From contig NZ_WNJZ01000013.1 in NCBI RefSeq assembly GCF_024433635.1, forward strand, positions 1 to 64,000: a stretch of DNA of 64,000 bases, written 5' to 3'. Made by a program: the position numbers and the translations under genes. The notes below the pieces were generated by a model. It had not been told where the DNA came from, did not search any database, and saw only the letters and a list, made by a program, of their open reading frames with translations. Shown here piece by piece: positions 26,777-34,668 of the stretch; the first letter of the stretch is position 1; each line of letters begins with the position of its first letter. The DNA comes from Ruminococcus sp. zg-924. GTDB taxonomy: Bacteria; Bacillota; Clostridia; Oscillospirales; Acutalibacteraceae.

Positions 26777-27025
26777 TCAACGAATAATCCTAATTTTTTG
26801 AGGTTCATTATCATTTGTTAAAATTAAGTCATAGTTCTGACCAGCAACCGTTATTTTATATTTCCCGAACGAATTTGATAAGGTATACGAATAGTTTCCT
26901 TCATATGTAAATTCATCGTCTGCTCCAGCTTCTCCTACAGTGGTCAAATAATAATAATCGGCGGTTTCATCTTCCTTAAACACAAGTTTATAGTAATAAT
27001 AGTGTATCCAGAATCCCGATTCCAT
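26777..27025 (-). pseudogene. short orphan coding fragment
   Basis: An 82-aa frame with a Tyr-rich start (WIHYYYYKLVF) and a beta pattern, lying directly after the MORN-A gene. There is no ribosome site, and a stop in the same frame lies 15 bp upstream. It could be the tail of a lost gene. The rest of 26563-26776 shows no gene. Confidence 0.35.
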
Positions 27026-27041
27026 CTGACTATTCTTTTAA

Positions 27042-28199
27042 TCAAAATAGTTTTCTCTTTCCTCTTTTCCACTTACCAGACTTTACATCACCATTAGAAT
27101 ACTGCCAAACACCTTCGCCGTTCCAAGGATTTCCTTCTAAAAACTCTCCACTCCATAATGTTCCGTCATTCCATAAAATTTTTCCCTCACCATTTTCTAT
27201 ACCATCTATAAAGTCTCCTTCATATTCATCTCCATTAGGCCATGTATATTTTCCCTTACCTGTACATTTTCCATCTATAAAGTCTCCTTCATATACATCT
27301 CCACTAGGCCATGTAAATTTTCCCTTACCTGTACGTTTATCATCTATAAAGTCTCCTTCGTATATCTTTCCATTAGGCCATGTATATTTTCCCTTACCTG
27401 TACGTTTTCCATCTATATAGTCTCCTTCATATACAGATCCACTAGGCCATGTATATTTTCCCTTACCTGTACGTTTATCATCTATAAAGTCTCCTTCGTA
27501 TACATTTTCATTAGGCCATGTAAATTTTCCCTTACCTGTACGTTTATCATCTATAAAGTCTCCTTCATATACATCTCCATTAGGCCATGTACATTTTCCC
27601 TTACCTGTACATTTATCATCTATAAAATCTCCTTCATATACCTCTCCACTAGGCCATGTAAATTTTCCTTTACCTGTACGTTTTCCATCTATAAAGTCTC
27701 CTTCATATACATCTCCATTTCCATAAACAGCTTTCCCGTAACCATTAGGGCGATTGTTATCCATAGGACCTGTATATTCAACCGTTCTACCATCAATTAC
27801 AAGTTTGACCGAAACGTTATCACTAACAACACTTAATGTATCTATATCTTTATCAAAAGAGGTATTTTTAGAGGAACCAACTTGCGGAATAAAACCAAAT
27901 GATAACAAAATTATGTTTATCCATTCATGTGATATCCCGTAGTTCTTACTCATTGTATACTCAAACTTAGATATTTCCGCAGTATTTACTGTATCTCGAG
28001 ATGAGTACAACGAAAATAGTTTGTCACAAATTTCTTCATTTGAAGTCAAAATTTGCCTTATAACTCTTCTCTCAAATTGGGCTAGAGGTATCAAATCATC
28101 TAGCACGGAACATAGGATTTTAGGCTCCTTTATAATTTCAGCTCCACGTTCGTCTATTATCTCACTTATTACCTTTGCTATTTTACTTTGTGTTTCCAT
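27042..28199 (-). CDS. shared-domain MORN-repeat protein A
   Basis: A 385-aa protein. Residues 5-105 are the shared helical domain of this locus (ISEIIDERGAEIIKEPK, SVLDDLIP, FERRVIRQILTSN, GISHEWIN). From 142 to 385 there are about ten MORN repeats, eight of them (165-348) 23 residues long and nearly identical (EGDFIDGKRTGKGKFTWPSG). MORN repeats form a flexible beta-strip that binds proteins or phospholipids. The repeat DNA is almost identical, a sign of recent expansion. AAGGGATTG precedes the ATG. Function unknown. Confidence 0.85.
   Translation of the reverse strand: METQSKIAKVISEIIDERGAEIIKEPKILCSVLDDLIPLAQFERRVIRQILTSNEEICDKLFSLYSSRDTVNTAEISKFEYTMSKNYGISHEWINIILLSFGFIPQVGSSKNTSFDKDIDTLSVVSDNVSVKLVIDGRTVEYTGPMDNNRPNGYGKAVYGNGDVYEGDFIDGKRTGKGKFTWPSGEVYEGDFIDDKCTGKGKCTWPNGDVYEGDFIDDKRTGKGKFTWPNENVYEGDFIDDKRTGKGKYTWPSGSVYEGDYIDGKRTGKGKYTWPNGKIYEGDFIDDKRTGKGKFTWPSGDVYEGDFIDGKCTGKGKYTWPNGDEYEGDFIDGIENGEGKILWNDGTLWSGEFLEGNPWNGEGVWQYSNGDVKSGKWKRGKRKLF
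27156..27707 (-). repeat. 69-bp tandem repeat (8 MORN units) inside MORN-A
   Basis: Eight in-frame 69-bp units (23 residues) in MORN-A. Units 1-7 differ at only a few bases each; the eighth has diverged. High DNA identity suggests copy-number change by slippage or recombination. Confidence 0.85.
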
Positions 28200-28230
28200 A
28201 ATACAATCCCTTCTAAGTTATAAGTTTTTA

Positions 28231-29163
28231 TCACTTATATTTTTCTTTTACTTCACAATATTTCGCCTCTGCTAACCCAAAACCTGCATCAGCAGACTTC
28301 CTGTACCACATTAATGCATTAATACAGTCTTCTTTCACACCTAATCCATTCTCATAGCAAAAAGCCAAATAAAAAGATGCATACTTCTTTGCTGTTTCAG
28401 AATTTGCTCTTTGGGCAGATTTAAGAAACAGGTCAAAGGCACACTTAAAATTCTGCTGTACTCCTAAACCATCATAATAACATCTGCCCAGATTAAACTG
28501 CGCTGTATCATCACCATTCTCGACAGCTAACTTATACCATTTAACAGCCTCATAATAATCTTGCACAACGCCATTTCCATTATAATAAATATCACCAAGT
28601 CTATTCTGAGCCCAAGAATTGTTTTGAGCCGCCGATTTTTTGTACCAATTTAGTGCTTTTAAATAGTCTTGTTCACAACCAATTCCAAACTCGTATTTAT
28701 ATCCCATTTCATATTGTTTCCATTCATCTAAAAGTCCGCTTTCTTCATCCTTATTTTTATCCCCTTGATTCTCATAATTATTTTTTAATTCGATTGCTCC
28801 AAAAAATGCAGATGTAGATATTTCAATCCATTCATCAGATATTCCGCAATTATTTTTCATTAAGTACTTGAACTGGGATAATTCAATCTCTTTATTGATA
28901 TTTTCCATAGAATACAAAGAATGCAATTTATCACATAATTCTAAATTTGAAGTCAAAATCCGTCTTATAACAGTTCTTTCTGTTCTCGCTTGTGGTATTA
29001 AGTCATCAAGTATTGAGCAAAACACTTTGGGTTCTTTAACTATTTCTATTCCTCGTTCAAGTATTATTTGTTTTATTATTTCACTGATTGTTGCATCATA
29101 GTTTATACTATTTCCAAAACTATTTGTGACTTCTTTTACTGTTTGATCCATTATTTTATCCAT
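28231..29163 (-). CDS. shared-domain Sel1-repeat protein A
   Basis: A 310-aa protein. Residues 20-120 are the shared helical domain (IILERGIEIVKEPKVF, ILDDLIPQARTE, GISDEWIE). Residues 150-305 hold four Sel1-like (TPR-related) repeats such as ALNWYKKSAAQNNSWAQNRLG, each about 36 residues. Sel1 repeats are protein-binding solenoids. GAGGGAG precedes the ATG. It lies 31 bp before MORN-A in the same direction. Confidence 0.83.
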   Translation of the reverse strand: MDKIMDQTVKEVTNSFGNSINYDATISEIIKQIILERGIEIVKEPKVFCSILDDLIPQARTERTVIRRILTSNLELCDKLHSLYSMENINKEIELSQFKYLMKNNCGISDEWIEISTSAFFGAIELKNNYENQGDKNKDEESGLLDEWKQYEMGYKYEFGIGCEQDYLKALNWYKKSAAQNNSWAQNRLGDIYYNGNGVVQDYYEAVKWYKLAVENGDDTAQFNLGRCYYDGLGVQQNFKCAFDLFLKSAQRANSETAKKYASFYLAFCYENGLGVKEDCINALMWYRKSADAGFGLAEAKYCEVKEKYK

Positions 29164-29207
29164 TTTATTTTCTCCCTCAAATACTTTGTTTTATTGCCTA
29201 ATTCTTG

Positions 29208-29500
29208 TTTAATCATCCTCTACAGTTGAAACAATTAATGTATCAAAGCGAGCTTCTAATCTATTTGCACTAACTTTCGACTGAGCTTATAGTTTCTCTA
29301 AATGGATATACTAAGTATAATTTTTCACACAACTCATTATTCGCTGTTAGAGCACGCCTAATAACTTTTCTCTCAGCAAAGGCCTCAGGTGCTAAATCAT
29401 CAAGCATAGAACACAATATTTTAGGTTCTTTTATGATTTCAATTCCTCGTTTCTCTACGATTTCATCTATTATCTTTGATATTTGAATTTGATTATTCAT
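29208..29500 (-). pseudogene. truncated shared-domain gene
   Basis: An ATG at 29500 with GAGG upstream opens an intact first 70 residues of the shared domain (IVEKRGIEIIKEPKIL, MLDDLAPEAFAERKVIRRALT), then the frame stops at 29270 after ETISSVES. In the next frame a leftover C-terminus, QSKVSANRLEARFDT...VEDD, continues to a stop at 29208. The middle of the gene, including the end of the shared domain and any repeats, has been lost. The 76-aa product might still be made. Confidence 0.7.
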
Positions 29501-29529
29501 AGAAAAAGCCTCTTCGTGTTTTATTTTTA

Positions 29530-29780
29530 ATATGATTTGTGAAACATTTAAACGTATAGATTGCAAGCTCTTTGTTTCAGTTAAAGCTAAAATCTTAACT
29601 TTTATTATCTTACCAACCTCAAATTCATTAGAAATATCTTTTTATAAAAATCGCAAAGTTTAGAAACATGTATAAATACATCAATATCTGAAATATGTTA
29701 ACAAAAGCACCAAATTTTACAATGTCTATCAATGTTTAGTTTAAGACAGTCATAACAAATACACCTGTATAAACATCGAC
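29530..29780 (-). pseudogene. decayed S1-domain fragment
   Basis: Broken frames read VKFGAFVNI, DIDVFIHVSKLCDFYKKDI and NEFEVGKIIKVKILALTETKS. They align with the S1 domain of the intact gene at 29807 (VDGLIHISKLSKKDKNEI, DIIKAKIDSI). Frameshifts separate the pieces. Remnant of a second shared-domain/S1 gene. Confidence 0.6.
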
Positions 29781-29806
29781 TACAAATTGGTATTCGCAAA
29801 CTAATC

Positions 29807-30436
29807 TTAAATTAATTCTTTAAGGCTTACACGCTTTTTCTCAAAGTCTATACTATCAATCTTAGCTTTAATAATATCGCCAATACTATATTCATCTGAA
29901 ATTTCGTTTTTATCCTTTTTTGAAAGCTTAGAAATATGTATTAAACCATCGACGCCATGAATAATCTCAACAACTACACCAAATCTTGTAAGTCCTATAA
30001 CCGTAGCATCTACAATAGTACCTATCTGATATTTTTGTTTAAATGCAAGCCATGGGTCGTTATTAGTAATTTCATTTTCGAATAATTGTATGCCATTGGT
30101 ATTATCAAGACACCATCCAAAAGCATCGGCAAATACAGATATAAAAAAATTAATCCACTCATCTGAAACACCATATTCACTTTTTATATTATATACGAAT
30201 TTTGATATATTCATTGATAGGTCTGATTCTGAACAATAATATAATGAAATCAATTCATTACATAACCCAGAATTACCTAATATGATCCGTCTAATAATTT
30301 TTCTTTCTCGTTGAAGTTTAGGGACGATATCATCTAGTAAAGAACAAAATACATTTGGATTCTTCAGAATATCAATTCCCCTTATTTCAATTATTTTTAT
30401 TATCGCATTTGATAACTCTTGTTTTTGATAATCCAT
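29807..30436 (-). CDS. shared-domain S1 RNA-binding-fold protein
   Basis: A 209-aa protein. Residues 5-110 are the shared helical domain (IIEIRGIDILKNPNVF, LLDDIVPKLQRERKIIRR, GVSDEWIN). Residues 135-209 are an S1-type OB fold (GTIVDATVIGLTRFGVVVEI, GVDGLIHISKLS, ISDEYSIGDIIKAKIDSID), which usually binds single-stranded RNA. It is the only locus protein with a predicted nucleic-acid-binding C-terminus. AGAAGGG precedes the ATG. Confidence 0.85.
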   Translation of the reverse strand: MDYQKQELSNAIIKIIEIRGIDILKNPNVFCSLLDDIVPKLQRERKIIRRIILGNSGLCNELISLYYCSESDLSMNISKFVYNIKSEYGVSDEWINFFISVFADAFGWCLDNTNGIQLFENEITNNDPWLAFKQKYQIGTIVDATVIGLTRFGVVVEIIHGVDGLIHISKLSKKDKNEISDEYSIGDIIKAKIDSIDFEKKRVSLKELI

Positions 30437-30678
30437 AAATCAACCCTTCTATCAAACATCACATATTAATTTTTAGGTCCTATTTTTGCCAACACAACTC
30501 TTTTTCGTTCCATCTTTCTCTTTACCGTTTGCTTAACACCAAATAACCTTTTCTAGTACAAAGTTTATTATTCTTCAACCCACTACCATCTTATATAACT
30601 TTATTTTTTAATTCCTATAAATAAACGCTTAACAAGCTCATTATTATTTTTTATACACATCATTACCAAACCTATAAT

Positions 30679-32220
30679 TTATGTAAGCATAGAATTATAA
30701 CAAGAAATAATCAAAAGTTTATCCTCAATACCTTGTATTTCTTTCTTTATCTCTTTTCTTCTTTTGCCTGCAAACACACCCCTCAAAGAAGATAACTCTT
30801 CTTCAAGTTGTTTCTTTTTTAATTTTAGTTTTTCTTCTTCACTTTTTTCTATAGGTTTATTTCTTGATTTCTCTTCTACAGTTGTATTAGTTCTTTCAGT
30901 ATAATGAATCTTACTTTCATTAGTAAAACCACTTTTTATAGTTTGATTTTTACATAATGAAACATAATCATCTATATTAGAAAACAACCTCCAACCGTTC
31001 ACATTACATTGACCATAATGATTATCACCAATTGCCACTAGAGTACCGTCTTTTTTCAATCCCACAGTAAATGTTCCTGATGACGAAACAGCAACAATAT
31101 CTTTCCAATCATCAACACTGAATTGTCCATAATTAAATTTTTGCTCTCCTTCATATTCCGTGGATATAACGGTTCCATTACTTCTCAATCCAACAGTATG
31201 GTAGGGATTTGCAGATAATTGAATTACGTCACTAAAACTTGATACTTCACACTGTCCACGATAACCTGCACCAATATAATTGGTCGTAATGACAGTACCA
31301 TCAGAACGAATACCTGAAGCGTGTAATTTGCCTGATGAAATCTCTTTTATACTATTCCAGTCATTCGTCGAACATTGATTATAACTGTTTAAACCTGTAC
31401 TTAAAACAGTTCCTTGTGAGGTTAATCCCATTGTTAAAGCACCATTAGCAGATATTTTTTTTATGTCTTTCCATAATTCGACATTACATTGACCATATTT
31501 ATTTAAACCAGCTGCTACAACTGTTCCATCGGATTTCAAACCAAACGTACAATTAAGCCCAGTTGAAATTGCAATAATATTTTTCCAGTTACTCACATTG
31601 CATTGTCCTACATCTTTTATATTTGGCTCTAGTATTTGTGTTGCTACAACTGTTCCGTCAGACTTCAACCCTACTGAATGGAAAGCATCTGCAGAAACTG
31701 CTACGATATCTGTCCAGCTTGATACATTGCACTGTCCGGCCCTATTATCTCCCGTAGCAAGCACTTTTCCATTTTCACATACAGCTAATGTATGGAATGC
31801 TCCTGCTGCAATTTTCTGATGCAACCATCTATTGTATTCAACAAAACTTTTAGTCGACACAGAATCTTCTGTTGCCACACTTGGCTCGTTATCTTCAACT
31901 TTAAGAGGTAAATCACTGGTAAAGGAAAAAGCATCCAATATAACATTAATCCATTCGTTAGTAATGCCTAAATTCTTATTCATAATAAATACAAATTTAT
32001 TCAATTCGGTCATATTTTTTGAATCATAAATCTCATATAACCTCTCGCAGACATCTCTATTGGAAGTTAAAACACTTCTAATTACCTTTTTTTCGAAAAG
32101 CGCCTGCGGCGCTAAATCATCAAGCATAGAACACAAAATTTTAGGTTCTTTTATGATTTCAACACCACGTTTGCTTATTATATCGCTGATCACTTGTGAA
32201 ATATCGTTTTTTGTTGTCAT
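30679..32220 (-). CDS. shared-domain RCC1-repeat protein A
   Basis: A 513-aa protein. Residues 5-105 are the shared helical domain (IISKRGVEIIKEPKIL, MLDDLAPQALFEKKVIR, GITNEWIN). Residues 135-430 hold about six to seven RCC1-type repeats with the pattern GQCNVSSWTDIVAVSADAFHS and GLKSDGTVVA, which should fold as a beta-propeller. Residues 455-500 are a coiled coil (KLKKKQLEEELSSLRG). CAAAGGGGAG precedes the ATG. Propellers of this kind bind proteins or nucleotide-exchange partners; the ligand here is unknown. The 240-bp gap to the S1 gene (30437-30678) holds no ORF I can support. Confidence 0.85.
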   Translation of the reverse strand: MTTKNDISQVISDIISKRGVEIIKEPKILCSMLDDLAPQALFEKKVIRSVLTSNRDVCERLYEIYDSKNMTELNKFVFIMNKNLGITNEWINVILDAFSFTSDLPLKVEDNEPSVATEDSVSTKSFVEYNRWLHQKIAAGAFHTLAVCENGKVLATGDNRAGQCNVSSWTDIVAVSADAFHSVGLKSDGTVVATQILEPNIKDVGQCNVSNWKNIIAISTGLNCTFGLKSDGTVVAAGLNKYGQCNVELWKDIKKISANGALTMGLTSQGTVLSTGLNSYNQCSTNDWNSIKEISSGKLHASGIRSDGTVITTNYIGAGYRGQCEVSSFSDVIQLSANPYHTVGLRSNGTVISTEYEGEQKFNYGQFSVDDWKDIVAVSSSGTFTVGLKKDGTLVAIGDNHYGQCNVNGWRLFSNIDDYVSLCKNQTIKSGFTNESKIHYTERTNTTVEEKSRNKPIEKSEEEKLKLKKKQLEEELSSLRGVFAGKRRKEIKKEIQGIEDKLLIISCYNSMLT

Positions 32221-32277
32221 ATTTGTTCTCCCCTTTGAACTATATTCTATATTTCAGAAAAGATTCTTCGGCAATCA

Positions 32278-32400
32278 TTAAAATAATTTCTTCCTACCGT
32301 TTTTCCACTTGCCTGTTTTTATCGTTCCGTCCTCGTAATGCCATGTTCTGTTACCGTTATTATCTGTCAAAAATGATTGTACTACTTCACACACCATATG
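32278..32400 (-). pseudogene. MORN C-terminal remnant
   Basis: A 40-codon tail reading VQSFLTDNNGNRTWHYEDG, TIKTGKWKNGRKKLF and a stop. It matches the C-termini of MORN-A and of the fragment at 34382 (DGTVKSGKWMNGRKKLF). No start, no shared domain. Left over from a deleted MORN gene. Confidence 0.65.
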
Positions 32401-32412
32401 TATTATTTAAAA

Positions 32413-34344
32413 TCATTTTTTAGTGCCTTCTTTCCATCTTCCTTTTTCAACTCTATCTAAAACACTTCCATAATCTGAGTGCCACACTCCCTTACCATCA
32501 TAAGGGTTAAGATTGGTACAAGAACCTTCAAACTTTTCCCCATTAGGCCAAGTTATCTTTCCGATAAAAAAGAAGTCGCTTTTAATTAAATCTCTAATTC
32601 TATCTTTAAATTCAAAAGCGCTAATGTAGACACTCCATTTTGAATTTGATCTTGATGAAATCTCCCCTTCATAAATTGTTCCATCTGGAGTTTCCCATGT
32701 CCCTTCGAATGATGTTCCGAATGTTTTTTTTATCATTTCGCCTTTTAGAGTATTATTGTCATATCCTGTAAAACTGCCTTTTCTTACACAATTGTTATTT
32801 TCAAAAAAGCCTTCGAAACAATCACCATTACTCCAAACAAATTTTCCCTTTCCATTAAATTTATCGTTTTTGAATTTTCCTTTGTAGTAATTACCATTTT
32901 GGTATTTCTTTACACCATTTCCATCAAGATTTCCATCGACAAAGTCTCCTTCATATACTGTACCATCTTTCCACACATACTTACCTTTACCAAAAAAGCT
33001 ATCATCCTTGAACTCACCTTCGTAATAACTTCCATCTGCAAATCTTTTTATTCCTCTTCCGTTATACTTGTCATTCTTAAACTCGCCCGTATATACTGTT
33101 CCGTTCTTTTGTGAAAATACACCTAAACCGCAAAAGAACCCATCGACAAAGTCTCCTTCATATGTGTTGCCATTTGTAAAAACAAATTTTCCCTTCCCAT
33201 TAAATTTATCGTTTTTAAACTCTCCTTCGTAGTAATTGCCGCTTGGGTATCTCTTCACACCAGTTCCATCAAAATTTCCATCGACAAAGTCTCCTTCATA
33301 TATTGTACCACTTGTCCACACATACTTGCCTTTGCCCCAAAAATTATCATCCCTAAACTCTCCTTCGTAGTAACTTCCATCAGCAAATCTTTTTATTCCT
33401 CTTCCGTTATACTTATCATCCTTAAACTCACCCGTATATACAGTTCCGTTTTTTTGTGATAATACACCTAAACCACAAAACAACCCATCAACAAATTCTC
33501 CTTCATATGTGTTGCCATTTGCAAAAACAAATTTTCCCTTCCCATTAAATTTATCGTTTTTAAACTCTCCTTCGTAGTAATTGCCGCTTGGGTATTTCTT
33601 CACACCAATTCCATCAAAATTTCCATCGGAAAAGTCTCCTTCATATATTGTACCACTTGTCCACACATACTTGCCTTTGCCCCAAAAATTATCATCCCTA
33701 AACTCTCCTTCGTAGTAACTTCCATCAGCAAATCTTTTTATTCCTCTTCCGTTATACTTATCATCCTTAAACTCACCCGTATATACAGTTCCGTTTTTTT
33801 GTGATAATACACCTAAACCACAAAACAACCCATCAACAAATTCTCCTTCATATATTGTGCCACTTGTCCACACATACTTGCCTTTGCCATTAGGCTTATT
33901 GTTTTTAACTTCTCCCTCATAATAATCTCCATCTTTATACTTGATTGTTTCAATTGCCTCTGAGTTAAAACTTATCTGTTTCTTTTGCCGTAAATGATTA
34001 TCTTGTGAAGAGTTTGATTCTGTGTAATCTTTTCTATATTGAAACAACATTTTAAACAATAATTCAATCCATGTATCAGAAACTCCATAAATCTCATTTA
34101 ATTCATAACTCAATTTATTTAATTGTGTATTGTAATCAGTTTCGTTTGATATTATCGCACCATAAAGCAACTCACTAATCTTTGGATCAATCATTAATAT
34201 TCGTCTTAAAACTTTACGTTCTTTTTTGCAACTATAAGCCAAATCGTCAATAATTGAACAAAAAACTTTGGGATTCCTGATTATTTCAATCCCTCTTTCA
34301 TTAAATACATCTCTTATCACAATAGAAATTTCCACTTCGCCCAT
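32413..34344 (-). CDS. shared-domain MORN-repeat protein B
   Basis: A 643-aa protein. Residues 4-105 are the shared helical domain in a more diverged form (FNERGIEIIRNPKVF, IIDDLAYSCKKERKVLRR, GVSDTWIE). Residues 138-620 contain about 20 MORN repeats. Fifteen of them form three nearly identical blocks of five (EGEFVDGLFCGLGVLSQKNG...). The C-terminal segment (SGGDRVEKGRWKEGTKK-like) closes like MORN-A. GGAGG precedes the ATG. Confidence 0.85.
   Translation of the reverse strand: MGEVEISIVIRDVFNERGIEIIRNPKVFCSIIDDLAYSCKKERKVLRRILMIDPKISELLYGAIISNETDYNTQLNKLSYELNEIYGVSDTWIELLFKMLFQYRKDYTESNSSQDNHLRQKKQISFNSEAIETIKYKDGDYYEGEVKNNKPNGKGKYVWTSGTIYEGEFVDGLFCGLGVLSQKNGTVYTGEFKDDKYNGRGIKRFADGSYYEGEFRDDNFWGKGKYVWTSGTIYEGDFSDGNFDGIGVKKYPSGNYYEGEFKNDKFNGKGKFVFANGNTYEGEFVDGLFCGLGVLSQKNGTVYTGEFKDDKYNGRGIKRFADGSYYEGEFRDDNFWGKGKYVWTSGTIYEGDFVDGNFDGTGVKRYPSGNYYEGEFKNDKFNGKGKFVFTNGNTYEGDFVDGFFCGLGVFSQKNGTVYTGEFKNDKYNGRGIKRFADGSYYEGEFKDDSFFGKGKYVWKDGTVYEGDFVDGNLDGNGVKKYQNGNYYKGKFKNDKFNGKGKFVWSNGDCFEGFFENNNCVRKGSFTGYDNNTLKGEMIKKTFGTSFEGTWETPDGTIYEGEISSRSNSKWSVYISAFEFKDRIRDLIKSDFFFIGKITWPNGEKFEGSCTNLNPYDGKGVWHSDYGSVLDRVEKGRWKEGTKK
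32815..33849 (-). repeat. 345-bp higher-order repeat, three copies, in MORN-B
   Basis: Three tandem 345-bp blocks (115 residues, five 23-residue MORN units). The marker CAGTTCCGTT or CTGTTCCGTT recurs at 33096, 33441 and 33786, exactly 345 bp apart. Copies differ by few bases, with the first-encoded two most alike. Confidence 0.85.
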
Positions 34345-34381
34345 GTTTCCTCCAAAGCACTCTCAAATATATATCGCAAAT

Positions 34382-34660
34382 CTATCCGAACAACTTTTTT
34401 CTTCCATTCATCCATTTACCGGACTTTACTGTACCGTCATTGAAATATCAAGTACCTTCCCCTGTATATGGTTCATTGATTTTTAGGATTCCTTTCCATT
34501 GGGTGTTGTCGTACCAATAGAATACTCCTTCGTGCATATCACCATCAAGGAATTCGCCTTCATAACGATTACCGTTATCGTGAATCAGTTTACCATAGCC
34601 CGATTTCTTTCCGTTGACAAATACACCTTTTAATGTAGCTAGCTCTTTTTCGAGTTGTTT
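34382..34660 (-). pseudogene. MORN gene fragment with a nonsense mutation
   Basis: One frame reads KKQLEKELATLKGVFVNG, then GYGKLIHDNGNRYEGEFLDG, WKGILKINEPYTGEGT, an in-frame TGA at 34448-34450 (a Trp in the paralogues), then YFNDGTVKSGKWMNGRKKLF and a stop. The beginning resembles the coiled coil that ends RCC1-A, so this is the tail of a lost RCC1 or MORN mosaic. No start site. Confidence 0.7.
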
Positions 34661-34668
34661 TTTGATTA

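Noticed and set aside
27156-27707. Regular repeats that could be taken for a CRISPR array
   Set aside because: The 69-bp units are contiguous, keep the reading frame and encode MORN repeats. There are no unique spacers and no cas genes.
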